From NCBI GenBank assembly GCA_963836405.1, contig CAWIJL010000021.1, forward strand, positions 62,001 to 126,000: a stretch of DNA of 64,000 nt, written 5' to 3'. This stretch comes from CAWIJJ01 sp963836405 (GTDB lineage Bacteria; Acidobacteriota; Terriglobia; Bryobacterales; Bryobacteraceae). This document shows, piece after piece, positions 9,721-18,513 of this stretch. The notes under the pieces are model-generated. The model saw nothing but the letters and a program-made list of their open reading frames with translations, ran no database searches and was not told where the DNA came from. A program made the translations under genes and the position numbers. Each line of letters begins with the position of its first letter. Position 1 is the stretch's first letter.

Positions 9721-10113
9721 TCAGATCAACTGGAATTCCTGCAGATTTGCGAGGAGTTCTGCCTTCTGGATCGGCTTCACGAGGTAGGCATCGCAAAGCC
9801 CTTGGAAAGCCTGGCTAACCTCCTTCAGTTGATCGAGTGCCGTGGTCATGATGATCTTCGCCCCGCGGGAGGACGTGATGCCGCGCGACTCCTCCAGGTT
9901 GCGAATCTCTTTCAGGGCTTCGCGGCCGTCCATTACGGGCATCATGATGTCCAGGCAAACCAGGTCGAAAGGCTCGTCGTTATCCATGGCGGAACGGACC
10001 GCTTCGATGGCCTCCTTTCCGTTTGTGGCGGCGTGCGCCGTGCCGTACCGCTTCAGGATCTCCTGCAGCAGCAACCGGCTGATCGCGTCGTCTTCGACTA
10101 TTAGTGTTTTCAT
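9721..10113 (-). CDS. stand-alone response-regulator receiver protein
   Basis: A CheY-type receiver of 130 residues with no output domain. It begins MKTLIVEDDAISR, with the acidic pair in VEDD. The phospho-acceptor Asp lies in CLDIMMPVMDG, the conserved Thr in MTTALD and the Lys in LVKPI, so it should be phosphorylatable. The ATG at 10113 was preferred over an upstream frame start at 10170 because it begins exactly at the first beta strand. No kinase gene is adjacent, so the partner is unknown. Such proteins act as phosphorelay intermediates or bind targets directly. Confidence 0.9.
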   Translation of the reverse strand: MKTLIVEDDAISRLLLQEILKRYGTAHAATNGKEAIEAVRSAMDNDEPFDLVCLDIMMPVMDGREALKEIRNLEESRGITSSRGAKIIMTTALDQLKEVSQAFQGLCDAYLVKPIQKAELLANLQEFQLI

Positions 10114-10263
10114 AATCTTTAGCTCATCGGGAATATCGCTCTGGAATCCATATCGGCCGGGCGCCCGCAACCCTTGAATCCCTGCCGGCCGATTTCAGGG
10201 CGTGCAGGTCTCAAGCTGCCCTACGGTTCGTGATACGCTTGCTGGTCGAAGGGAGAGACTCGA

Positions 10264-11433
10264 ATGGACCGGAACCGGAGAACGTTTCTCGCCGGCGCGC
10301 TCAGCGCCCCAATGTTTATTCCACGCAGCGCGTGGGGCGCCAATGACCGTGTGGCCTATGGCCTGTCAGGCGCCGGCGGCCGTGGCCGCTACCTGAGCCA
10401 GAACTTCATGAAACTCGGCGCCGAGTGTGTGGCTGTAGCCGAAGTCTACGAGCCGTACAAGAACCAGGCGCTCAAGGACGCGCCCAACGCCAAGGCCTAC
10501 ATCGACTATCACGAGCTGATGCAGCAGCCCGGGCTGGACGCGGTGGTCATCGCCTCGCCGGATCACCAGCACGCACCCATGCTGTTCGCGGCTCTCGAGG
10601 CCAAAAAGGACGTCTATCTCGAGAAGCCGATGTCGCATTCGCTCGAGCAGAGCCAGGCGATTATTCAGGGGGTGAGAAGCTCCTCGCAGATCGTGCAGGT
10701 GGGAATGCAGCGGCGCAGCGCTCCTTCCGTGATCAAGGCCAAGGAACTGCTCGACACCGGGATTTTGGGCAAGATCACAATGGCCAAACCGATGTGGAAC
10801 TGGAACGTCTCCAAGCCGCTCGATAACAGCCCGCTGCCGGGAAAACTGGACTGGGACCGCTTCCTCGGCCCGGCCAAAGCGCGCGACCTGGAGCCGATGC
10901 GCTTCCGTTCCTGGCGTTATTTCTGGGACTATTCTGGCGGCAACATGACCGACCAGGGCACGCATCTGATGGACGTGGTGCAGTGGTTCACCAACTCCGG
11001 CCCGGTCCGTTCGGCGGTGTGCTACGGGCAGCGCGCGAAAAATACGGGGTCCGAGGTGCCGGACGTTTTCAGCGCGGTGTTCGAATACGACAAGCTGATG
11101 GCCACCTGGACCTTGAATTACTGCAACTCGTACGACAACGACTGGTCCATCCAGTTCCAGGGCGACGAAGGCACGATGATCATCGACAACAACGGCTACC
11201 GCATTTGGAAGGAGCCCGTGCCGAAGAATCCGGAGCCGGTGCAGGCGATGGCAGCGCCGATTCCGATCGAGCCGCACATTCAGAATTTCCTGGACTGCAT
11301 CAAGTCGCGCAAGCAACCGAACGCGACGGTAGAGGTAGGGGCGAGCGCGGTATCGGCGCCGCATCTGGCCAACCTCGCGTTTCACCAGGATCGCCGGGTG
11401 AAGATGAAGCCGGACCTTTCGGGCGCGGCGTAA
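10264..11433 (+). CDS. Tat-exported Gfo/Idh/MocA-family oxidoreductase
   Basis: A 389-residue NAD(P)-dependent sugar or polyol dehydrogenase-like protein. It starts with a twin-arginine signal (NRRTFLAGA...SAWGA), so it is probably exported folded with its cofactor. The Rossmann domain carries GLSGAGGRG, and the diagnostic EKP motif is in VYLEKPMSHS. The C-terminal alpha/beta substrate domain includes NMTDQGTHLMDVVQWF with the conserved Asp/His pair. A ribosome site (GGGAGAG) precedes the ATG. Tat-exported members of this family are abundant in Bryobacterales and Planctomycetes; the substrate cannot be read from the sequence. It converges with the transglutaminase gene with a one-base gap. 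Confidence 0.92.
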   Translation: MDRNRRTFLAGALSAPMFIPRSAWGANDRVAYGLSGAGGRGRYLSQNFMKLGAECVAVAEVYEPYKNQALKDAPNAKAYIDYHELMQQPGLDAVVIASPDHQHAPMLFAALEAKKDVYLEKPMSHSLEQSQAIIQGVRSSSQIVQVGMQRRSAPSVIKAKELLDTGILGKITMAKPMWNWNVSKPLDNSPLPGKLDWDRFLGPAKARDLEPMRFRSWRYFWDYSGGNMTDQGTHLMDVVQWFTNSGPVRSAVCYGQRAKNTGSEVPDVFSAVFEYDKLMATWTLNYCNSYDNDWSIQFQGDEGTMIIDNNGYRIWKEPVPKNPEPVQAMAAPIPIEPHIQNFLDCIKSRKQPNATVEVGASAVSAPHLANLAFHQDRRVKMKPDLSGAA

Positions 11434-11434
11434 T

Positions 11435-12271
11435 TTAGCCGAGCCGCATGGAGATCGCGATCTCCATGCTCTGCTGCGCCGACCCGCGAAAAGTTCCCGA
11501 CATCGGGGCTGCGTCGCGCGGTTCGGCGGCGGCGGCAACAGCCACGTGGCCGGTGGAAACGGCGATGCCGCGCGACGGGTCGTACCCGCGCCATCCGCCC
11601 CCCGGAACATAGACTTCCGTCCAGGCGTGCATGTGGGGCTCGTGTTCGGCGGCGGAGGCCTGCTCGTAGCCGCTGACAAAGCGAGCCGCGAGGCCGGCGT
11701 TGCGGCACACGGCACACAACAGCATCGCGAAATCGCGGCACGAACCTTCGCCCGAGGCGATGGTGTCCGCGGCGGTGCGCGGGGCTCCCTCGAGGCGCTG
11801 CTCGTGACGAAAGTCGTTGAAGATGCGGAGCGTGGCGAGTTCGAGGAACGGCATGACGGTACCGGCGGCCTCTTGTGCGATGCCGGCGGAGAGATCGGTG
11901 GCGGCTCCGGGTTCCGGAATGCGGTAGGGGGCGAGCATGGGCCGCAGGGCTTCGGAGTAAGTCAGGGGCAGCGCCAGCTCATGCGCGGGCGGCAGCAAAA
12001 AGTCGAACGGGTTGGTGCGCCCGGCCTCCACTTCGAAGTTGCTCGCGATGCGCAGTTCGTGGTTCAGGCCGCTGAACCAGGCCTGGGTGGCGACGTTGCC
12101 GTCCGGGTCCAGAAACTCGGCGAGGCCGGCGGGGGCCGGGTCCACAGTCAGAGCGAAAGAGAGCAGGGACTGGCCGCCTCCGCAGCGCGGCCGGAGTTTC
12201 ATGACGTGCGGCTCCAGCGACACCGGACGATCGTAGCGGTACGTCGTGACATGCGCGACGGAGAAGCGCAT
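11435..12271 (-). CDS. transglutaminase-like cysteine peptidase, last gene of the Anbu operon
   Basis: A 278-residue protein with the bacterial transglutaminase N-terminal beta domain (RFSVAHVTTYRYDRPV) and a C-terminal transglutaminase core. The catalytic Cys lies in GEGSCRDFAMLLCAV, the His in HMHAWTEVYV and the Asp in GYDPSRG. The start is the ATG whose first base overlaps the stop of the Anbu peptidase gene; the longer open frame to 12481 lies inside that gene. The family (COG1305) is a standard companion of the Anbu peptidase, alpha-E protein and type 2 ATP-grasp protein, the set found here in order. The likely chemistry is peptide-bond or isopeptide-bond formation or cleavage in a peptide-tagging pathway whose substrate is not established. 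Confidence 0.93.
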   Translation of the reverse strand: MRFSVAHVTTYRYDRPVSLEPHVMKLRPRCGGGQSLLSFALTVDPAPAGLAEFLDPDGNVATQAWFSGLNHELRIASNFEVEAGRTNPFDFLLPPAHELALPLTYSEALRPMLAPYRIPEPGAATDLSAGIAQEAAGTVMPFLELATLRIFNDFRHEQRLEGAPRTAADTIASGEGSCRDFAMLLCAVCRNAGLAARFVSGYEQASAAEHEPHMHAWTEVYVPGGGWRGYDPSRGIAVSTGHVAVAAAAEPRDAAPMSGTFRGSAQQSMEIAISMRLG

Positions 12272-13017
12272 CAGGAAACCAGAATCGATTGGCGCGTGAG
12301 CTTGGAAAAGGCGCTGTCGATCCACTCCGAGGGCAGTTCGTGCACAGCCCTGCGCATGCGCTCCTGCCACCAATTGGAGATGTCCCGCAGATCCTCTCGC
12401 TGGTAGCGGTGCTCCACAATTTCGAAGGCGCCTTTCTGATAGAGCAGCACGTCGATGGGGAAGTCCACGTCGGCCGCGCACCGGCGCGTCGCATCGAAGG
12501 CCAGAATGCCGACCTTGAAGGCGTAAGGCATGGAGTCGGCCGATGTGACGGACCGCTCCAGGATGGGTTTACCGAAGCCGGAGGCGCCGATGATCTGGTA
12601 AGGCGTGTCCGGCCCGACCTCCACCCAGTTGCCCTCCGGGTAGACCATGAAGAGGCGGTGCGTGGAATCGCCGCTCATCTGGCCGCCGATCAGGGAGTAG
12701 CTGTTGAAGGAGAGTTTCGCTTCTTCGAGCGCGGCGCGGTCCTCGTGCGCCGACAGGCGGACCTGGCGCGAATAGATGTCGACGACTTTCGAAAGCCGGT
12801 CGCGGCTCTCGGTGTTTTTTGCGAACGATTCCTCGAAGTGCAGGAGGATCTTGTCCCGCAGGGAGCGCAGACCCGAGTTCATTACGAAGAATGAAAACCC
12901 GGGACCCTGGTAAGTGGCCGTTTTGCGCGCCACCAGGCACTCGTTCCCCGAAAGCAGGCGCGTGTCGGCAATCCCCACCAGGCCCTGCTCCACATTAATA
13001 CCCAGACAAAACGTCAT
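12271..13017 (-). CDS. Anbu peptidase (ancestral proteasome beta-subunit homologue)
   Basis: A 248-residue Ntn-hydrolase of the proteasome/HslV superfamily. It begins MTFCLGINVEQGLVGIADTR, matching the Anbu start in which Thr2 becomes the N-terminal nucleophile after Met removal. The conserved acidic residue is in ADTR and the Lys in ARKTATY. The fold continues through FNSYSLIGGQ and the GASGFGKPIL turn. There is no adjacent AAA+ unfoldase gene, which is normal for Anbu, whose assemblies are open helical or ring-like. The four-gene order ATP-grasp, alpha-E, Anbu, transglutaminase supports the identification. The substrate and the role of ATP are not known. Confidence 0.93.
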   Translation of the reverse strand: MTFCLGINVEQGLVGIADTRLLSGNECLVARKTATYQGPGFSFFVMNSGLRSLRDKILLHFEESFAKNTESRDRLSKVVDIYSRQVRLSAHEDRAALEEAKLSFNSYSLIGGQMSGDSTHRLFMVYPEGNWVEVGPDTPYQIIGASGFGKPILERSVTSADSMPYAFKVGILAFDATRRCAADVDFPIDVLLYQKGAFEIVEHRYQREDLRDISNWWQERMRRAVHELPSEWIDSAFSKLTRQSILVS

Positions 13018-13069
13018 TCGGCTCCTTCATTCTCCGCAAACGTGGCGTCGATGTCCGGCCGCCCGGCAG

Positions 13070-14053
13070 TTAACGGCCCGCGGCCGCGGCTGCCGGGCGC
13101 TGCTCGAAAAAATCGCCGAGGATGCATTCATCGATCTTATTCATTTTCGCCTGGAGGCTGTCCAGGAATTCGTGCAGGCCCGAGGCGACAATCATGTCTC
13201 CCCTGCCGAAGTCGAGTTCGGACTTGAGCCGTCCCATCTGCTGCTCGGACGCGCAGGAGAAGGTACCGGCGGCGGTTCCGGTCAAGGCGTGCAGGGCGCG
13301 GTCGGCGCGGCCGATGGAGTAGCGCACGGCCCGCGGAAACTCGTTATCGAACAGCAGGAACTCGATCAGCCGTGCGGGCGTGATGCGGCCGTGCCGTTTC
13401 CGGTACATTTCAAAGCCGCTAACCGACTTGAGCACCGCCGCCCACTGCATCTCGTCATAGGGCGTACCCACGTCGCTAATGGAGGGCAGCAGGATGAAAT
13501 ACTTCACATCCAGCAGGCGCGTGGTTTTGTCGGCGCGCTCGAGCGTGCGTCCGAGGCCGATGAACTGCCACGCCTCGTTGTGCGTCATGGTGGCGTCGGT
13601 AACGCCCTGGAACTGATGGCAGGCCATGCGCACCTGGTGGAAGAAGCGGGGCAGCACGTCGGTGGTGATCTGGCCGCGAATGTCGCGCACCAGCATGTAC
13701 AACTCGTTCACCTGCTCCCACATTTCCGAGGAGATGATCTCGCGTACGGAGCGGGCATTCTCGCGCGCCGCCCGCATGCAGGAGCAGATGGAATTGGGGT
13801 TCTCGTTGTCGGCCGTGAGGAAGTCGACCACGGCATCCTGCGTGGCGTGGGGGTACCGCCGGCGAAATATCTTGCCGTCGCCGGTGGTATCCACGGTGGC
13901 GCCCCATTGGCTCTGCTCGTAGGATGGCTGGTCCAGCGAAAGGTGGAGATTCACCCCGATGAAGCGTGCCACATTCTCGGCCCTTTCGATATAGCGGGCC
14001 ATCCAATAAAGCGAATCCGCCACGCGGCTCAAGAGTGGTTGCGATGCGGTCAT
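13070..14053 (-). CDS. alpha-E domain protein (COG2307)
   Basis: A 327-residue, mostly helical protein with the diagnostic start LLSRVADSLYWMARYIERAENVAR and later GLGRTLERADKTTRLLD. Alpha-E proteins always occur with circularly permuted ATP-grasp proteins and are thought to take part in the same peptide-synthesis or modification step. The ATG at 14053 shares four bases (ATGA) with the stop of the ATP-grasp gene, showing coupling; a longer frame to 14101 is ignored. A 52-base gap separates it from the Anbu gene. Confidence 0.92.
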   Translation of the reverse strand: MTASQPLLSRVADSLYWMARYIERAENVARFIGVNLHLSLDQPSYEQSQWGATVDTTGDGKIFRRRYPHATQDAVVDFLTADNENPNSICSCMRAARENARSVREIISSEMWEQVNELYMLVRDIRGQITTDVLPRFFHQVRMACHQFQGVTDATMTHNEAWQFIGLGRTLERADKTTRLLDVKYFILLPSISDVGTPYDEMQWAAVLKSVSGFEMYRKRHGRITPARLIEFLLFDNEFPRAVRYSIGRADRALHALTGTAAGTFSCASEQQMGRLKSELDFGRGDMIVASGLHEFLDSLQAKMNKIDECILGDFFEQRPAAAAAGR

Positions 14054-15516
14054 GATGACTGTACCTGTGTCTGATGCTGTCCGCCGGGGGAGAGCACCCA
14101 CGTGTCCTTGCTGCCTCCGCCCTGGGACGAATTGACAACCAGCGAGCCTTTGCGGAGCGCCACCCGGGTGAGGCCGCCGGGGAGCACCCAGATATCGCGG
14201 CCGTGGAGCACGTACGGCCGCAGGTCCACGTGGCGGGGCTCGAAGCGGTCGTCGATGATTGTGGGCGCGCGGGAAAGTCCGAGGGTGGGCTGGGCAATGT
14301 AATTGCGCGGGTTGGCACGGATCTTCTCCGCGAACTCGGCTTGTTGCGCGGTTGTGGAGTGGGGCCCGACCAGCATCCCGTACCCGCCCGAATCGTTGGC
14401 GGACTTCACCACGAGCTTATCCAGATTTTCGAGGACGTGCCGCCGGTCCTCGTCGCGCCAGCAAAGAAAGGTGGGCACGTTGGGCAGGATGGGGTCTTCG
14501 TTTTCGTAATACCGGATCATGTCCGGAACGTAGGCGTAGATCACCTTGTCGTCGGCGATGCCGTTGCCGGGCGCGTTGGCTAGCGAAACCAGCCCCTCTC
14601 TGTACGCCTCCATAAGGCCGGGAACGCCCAGCAGGGAGTCGGGGCGAAAGGCCAGGGGATCGAGGAAATCGTCGTCGATGCGGCGGTAGATGACGTCCAC
14701 GCGCTCAAGGCCGCGCGTTGTCCGCATAAACACGCCTCGCCCGTTGGCGACCAGATCCCGGCCCTCCACCAGTTGCACGCCCATCTGCTTGGCCAGAAAG
14801 CTGTGCTCGAAGTAGGCGGAGTTATAAATTCCGGGAGTCAGCACGACCACTCGGGGCTCGCGCGCGTCGGGCTGTCCTATGGATTCGAGCATTTCCAGCA
14901 GCCGGCCGGGATACTCGTCCACGGGGCGCACCGAGAGACCCTCGAATACTTTGGGAAAGATGTGCTTCAGCACCTCGCGGTTCTCGAGCACGTAAGATAC
15001 GCCGGAGGGTACGCGCAGGTTGTCCTCGAGCACGTAGTACTGGCCGTCGCGGTCGCGAACCAGGTCCGTGCCCGTGATGTGGCACCAGACGCGGCGCGGC
15101 GGGTTGAGGCCCCGGCATTGCGGCCGGAACGAGGCTGCGGAGAGGATCACCTCGGCAGGGATCACTCCATCACGAACGATCTTCTGCCCGTGATAGATGT
15201 CATCGATAAATGCGTTCAACGCGTGGATGCGCTGTCGCAGACCGCGCTCGATCGTGTCCCATTCGTTGGCTGGTACGATGCGCGGCACCAGGTCGAAAGG
15301 AAAAATCCGTTCCGTACCGGCGGTGTCGCCATAAACGTTGAAGGTGATGCCCATTTGCAGGAGCAGGCGATCCGCCGCGTGCTGATAGCGCAAAAGCTGT
15401 CCGTCCAGCAGGTTCTCGATCGTATCGATCAGAAGTTGAGCGTGCGGCCTCGGCCGGCCGCAGCCCTCGAACATTTCGTCATAAAAACCTGTCGCTTCAT
15501 ACGACGAAAATCGCAC
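14050..15516 (-). CDS. circularly permuted type 2 ATP-grasp protein (COG2308)
   Basis: A 488-residue protein, first gene of the Anbu operon. Family landmarks are YEATGFYDEMF near the start, GLNPPRRVWCHITGTDLVRD, the ATP-site stretch YYVLEDNLRVPSGVSYVLENRE, and VVKSANDSGGYGMLVGP. Permuted ATP-grasp enzymes are predicted to ligate amino acids or peptides using ATP. The start is GTG at 15516; there is no better ATG before the conserved N-terminus. The intergenic region to the divergent purU gene (15517-15617) should hold both promoters. Confidence 0.93.
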   Translation of the reverse strand: MRFSSYEATGFYDEMFEGCGRPRPHAQLLIDTIENLLDGQLLRYQHAADRLLLQMGITFNVYGDTAGTERIFPFDLVPRIVPANEWDTIERGLRQRIHALNAFIDDIYHGQKIVRDGVIPAEVILSAASFRPQCRGLNPPRRVWCHITGTDLVRDRDGQYYVLEDNLRVPSGVSYVLENREVLKHIFPKVFEGLSVRPVDEYPGRLLEMLESIGQPDAREPRVVVLTPGIYNSAYFEHSFLAKQMGVQLVEGRDLVANGRGVFMRTTRGLERVDVIYRRIDDDFLDPLAFRPDSLLGVPGLMEAYREGLVSLANAPGNGIADDKVIYAYVPDMIRYYENEDPILPNVPTFLCWRDEDRRHVLENLDKLVVKSANDSGGYGMLVGPHSTTAQQAEFAEKIRANPRNYIAQPTLGLSRAPTIIDDRFEPRHVDLRPYVLHGRDIWVLPGGLTRVALRKGSLVVNSSQGGGSKDTWVLSPGGQHQTQVQSS

Positions 15517-15617
15517 AGTGAACCCTCGAAAGTAATCTTTTCAGTGTCACGCCTCGCGCTCGGCAGGCGCAAACAAAAGTTTTTTATGGAGGGTATAGGG
15601 TAAGCTGGCTTTACACG

Positions 15618-16466
15618 ATGGGAAACACCGCCGTCCTGCTGATCGACTGCCCTGACCGCAAGGGCCTGGTCGCCGCCGTTTCCAACCTGCTCTACCATCA
15701 TGGCGCCAATATTACGCACGCCGACCAGCACCAGGACCACGAAGCCGGTCTCTTCTTCATGCGGGTGGAGTGGATGCTGGAGGGCTTCGACCTGGAGGCT
15801 TTCCGTGCGGCCTTCGTTCGGCTGGCGGTCGAGTTGGCGATGAACTGGCGCCTGGAAACCTCCGCCCGCTGCCCGCGCATGGCGATCTTCGTCTCGCAAT
15901 ACCTGCACTGCCTGGTGGACCTGCTGCACCGGCACCAGATGGGCGAGTTGCCGTGCACGATTCCCGTCATCGTGAGCAATCACCGGGAAGGGGAAGCGCT
16001 GGCCAATTTCTACGGCATCGCATTCCGTCACGTTCCGGTGCAGAAGGAAAGCAAGGTGGCGGCCGAGGCCGAGCAGCTACGGATCCTCGCAGAGGAAGGC
16101 ATCGACCTGGTGGTGCTGGCGCGCTACATGCAAATCCTCTCGGCGGATTTCGTCAACCGGTATCCGTCGCGCATCATCAACGTGCACCATTCCTTCCTGC
16201 CGGCGTTCATCGGGGCGCGTCCCTACCACGCCGCGTTCGAGCGGGGTGTGAAACTGATCGGCGCCAGCAGCCATTACGTCACCGCGGCGCTGGACGACGG
16301 GCCGATCATCGAGCAGGACGTGGCGCGCATCTCGCACCGCGACCAGGTGGAGGACCTGATTCAGAAAGGCCGCGACCTGGAACGCGTGGTGCTGTCCCGG
16401 GCTGTCAAGTGGCACCTGGAGCACCGCATCCTTCGCTACGGCAACAAAACCGTCATTTTCGATTGA
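15618..16466 (+). CDS. purU: formyltetrahydrofolate deformylase
   Basis: PurU hydrolyses 10-formyltetrahydrofolate to formate and tetrahydrofolate in the cytoplasm, feeding PurT and balancing one-carbon pools. The 282 residues match the usual length. An N-terminal ACT domain (LIDCPDRKGLVAAVSNLLYHHGANI) is followed by a formyltransferase-like domain with ARYMQILS, the catalytic NVHHSFLPAF and the Asp in ALDDGPIIEQD. It ends overlapping the convergent carrier gene by 31 bases. Confidence 0.95.
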   Translation: MGNTAVLLIDCPDRKGLVAAVSNLLYHHGANITHADQHQDHEAGLFFMRVEWMLEGFDLEAFRAAFVRLAVELAMNWRLETSARCPRMAIFVSQYLHCLVDLLHRHQMGELPCTIPVIVSNHREGEALANFYGIAFRHVPVQKESKVAAEAEQLRILAEEGIDLVVLARYMQILSADFVNRYPSRIINVHHSFLPAFIGARPYHAAFERGVKLIGASSHYVTAALDDGPIIEQDVARISHRDQVEDLIQKGRDLERVVLSRAVKWHLEHRILRYGNKTVIFD

Positions 16467-17797
16467 TCGGCGGCGCGGGCAGCTTCCGCCAGTCTTTCCT
16501 GCCGGCGGCCCAACCAGAATCCATTCAGCAGCCACGCAGCTGCAATCGGAACGGCCGCAAACGAGACGCCCGCCACGCCCAACCCAAATGCTCCCATCAG
16601 CGCATAGGACCAGGCGCCGATCTGATCGCCGGCGCGGTACACGAACGTATCGATGAAACCCTTGGCCTTGTACTTGTCCTCCCGCGGAAGCACGGTGAAG
16701 AGGATTTCGCGCGTGGGCCGCGCCACGGCGAAGTTTCCCGCCCGGCGGAGCACCTGGAGCACGACCAAAGCCCAGAGCGTTGGCGAAAGTCCGAGCGCGG
16801 CGAAGCCGATTATGGAAATGGTCGGCAGCACGGTGAGGGTTAACGCAACCCCGAGCAGCTTCAAAATTCGGCCGGTAAGGAACAACTGCACCAGCAGGGT
16901 GAGCACATTTACAGCAAGGTCCACGTTGGCGAAAAACGCGGTGCGGTGAGCGCGGTCCGTGAAGGTTTGCTGCACGATGGCGGCCTGCTGGAAGTAAAGG
17001 AAGGTAGAGAGAATCGTGAACAGTGCCATGTACAGCGCGATATTGAGCAGGTAAGGGGATTGGACCGCGCGCGTGAGCCCGGCGAGCGCGCCGCCGCCGA
17101 TCACCTGCTCGGGAACGTTGCCGGTCTGTTTTTCGCGCATCGCTTTGGAAAGGCGCGCCAGCCGTTTCACGCTGAACACCGCCAGTTCCAGCAGCGCGAC
17201 CGATGCCAGCATGAGCACGCTCCGGCCCACGTGAGTGGCCAGCATCGAGGTGATGGAGGAGCCGGCGATTCCGCCCAGGGTTCCGCCGGCCGCGATCATC
17301 CCGAAAAGCCGGCGGCTCTGCGCGTTGGTGAACACGTCCACCATGAAGCCCCAGAAAACCGAGACGACGAAGAGGTTGAAGATCGCGCCCCAGATGTAGA
17401 AGACGCGGCCGGTCCAGAGATTCGCCGCTCCCGTGGTGTAGCCGAGCAGCACCAGGAACAGCAGCAGATTCAGATTGAAGAAGCGATACGTGGTGGAGAT
17501 GAAGCGCACCGGCGCCAGCCGTGCAACCAGCGCCGCAAAGGGCGGGTTGGCCAGGATCATCCCACAAAGAGTGCCGGTAAACAGCCACGGCAGGTTCTCG
17601 ATGCCACCGGCCACGCCTACTTCGTCGCGGATCGGACGGATCACGTAGTACGAGGAAAGGACCGAAAAGAAGTACAGCCAGGCCCACATAACCGGTGCTA
17701 CTTCAGCCGGTCGAATGTCCACCACCCGGCGGAGCAGGCGGAACAACAGACCTCCGGACGGGGCTTCCGGGGCGGCGGCGTCTCGTGGCGTTTCCAT
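16436..17797 (-). CDS. major-facilitator-type carrier resembling NTP/NDP exchange transporters
   Basis: A 453-residue integral membrane protein with about 12 hydrophobic helices. The early stretch FFSVLSSYYVIRPIRDEVG is typical of the ATP/ADP-translocase-like carriers (TlcC/COG3202 group) found as MFS-like proteins in many free-living bacteria. Later blocks include GMIAAGGTLGGIAGSSI and ARPTREILFTVLPREDKYKAKGF..DTFVYRAGD, also typical of that group. The substrate is not known, and nucleotide exchange is not implied in a free-living organism. The last ten codons overlap the purU 3' end on the opposite strand. Confidence 0.8.
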   Translation of the reverse strand: METPRDAAAPEAPSGGLLFRLLRRVVDIRPAEVAPVMWAWLYFFSVLSSYYVIRPIRDEVGVAGGIENLPWLFTGTLCGMILANPPFAALVARLAPVRFISTTYRFFNLNLLLFLVLLGYTTGAANLWTGRVFYIWGAIFNLFVVSVFWGFMVDVFTNAQSRRLFGMIAAGGTLGGIAGSSITSMLATHVGRSVLMLASVALLELAVFSVKRLARLSKAMREKQTGNVPEQVIGGGALAGLTRAVQSPYLLNIALYMALFTILSTFLYFQQAAIVQQTFTDRAHRTAFFANVDLAVNVLTLLVQLFLTGRILKLLGVALTLTVLPTISIIGFAALGLSPTLWALVVLQVLRRAGNFAVARPTREILFTVLPREDKYKAKGFIDTFVYRAGDQIGAWSYALMGAFGLGVAGVSFAAVPIAAAWLLNGFWLGRRQERLAEAARAADQSKMTVLLP

Positions 17798-17844
17798 GAA
17801 TCAGCTTTCTACGCTATCAAAGAAATGAGGCGCGGTGGCGGAGG

Positions 17845-18513
17845 TCAGGCAAGGAATTTCTTCACCGCGGCGGCGATACCCGGCCCCGGTTTTTCCCATT
17901 GAAACTGGTCTTCAATCAGCCCGCCCCAGTCGGCGCGGCGCAGGTCGAAACTCTTTTCGGCGAGGAAAAGGACGCGTTTGCCCATGGCGCGCATCCAGCC
18001 CCACTCCATGGCCACGTTGGGATTCAGTTCCTCGGTGTGCTTGCTCTCGACAATGGCGATTCCACGGCAGCAGCCCAGCAGGTAGAGCGCGACGTTGTGC
18101 CAGAGCAACTCGTGGTAGTCGCGCTCGGAAGCGATCCGCGGCAGGAAGCCGGCCGCCTTTACCGCCTTCTGGACGGTCTTGATCACCTGCTTGAGTTCTT
18201 TGTCGGCCTGTTTCCCGGTACCCGGAAACTTGGTCATGATGAAGACCGACTTGTCGTACTGGCCGTCCTTCCTGAAATCCTCGAGCTTGCTGAGGATCCC
18301 GACGTGATAGGGAGGAAAGCGCAGCAACTCGGCCAGGGCGTCGAGTTTGTAAGCCGCAAGGCGCGCGATGGCCCTTTGCGCGTCGCGGTCGAGTTCGTCC
18401 TTTTTATCCTGCGTCAAATCGGACTTGAGCAGGTCGAGCCGGTCTTTCTCCGCCTGCTCGGCCTTTTCATGCAGGATCAGAATGTTGCGCAGGGTCTGCT
18501 CGTAAGTGACCAT
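17845..18513 (-). CDS. TIR-like / nucleoside-deoxyribosyltransferase-like effector candidate
   Basis: A 222-residue soluble protein. Residues 1-85 are helical and charged (coiled-coil-like, with LLKSDLTQDKKDELDRDAQR). The C-terminal part is a flavodoxin-like alternation of strands and helices: SVFIMTKF, then RIASERDYHELLWHNVALYLLGC, IAIVES, the motif NPNVAMEWGWMRAMGKR, and VLFLAEK. The Glu in the NPNV..E block is where TIR-like and deoxyribosyltransferase-superfamily NAD+/nucleotide glycosidases keep their catalytic acid. The start ATG overlaps the stop of the upstream gene by one base (TGATG), so the two are co-translated. I assign only the fold, not a function. Together with the upstream DRHyd-TPR protein it fits a two-gene conflict or signalling module. 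Confidence 0.6.
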   Translation of the reverse strand: MVTYEQTLRNILILHEKAEQAEKDRLDLLKSDLTQDKKDELDRDAQRAIARLAAYKLDALAELLRFPPYHVGILSKLEDFRKDGQYDKSVFIMTKFPGTGKQADKELKQVIKTVQKAVKAAGFLPRIASERDYHELLWHNVALYLLGCCRGIAIVESKHTEELNPNVAMEWGWMRAMGKRVLFLAEKSFDLRRADWGGLIEDQFQWEKPGPGIAAAVKKFLA

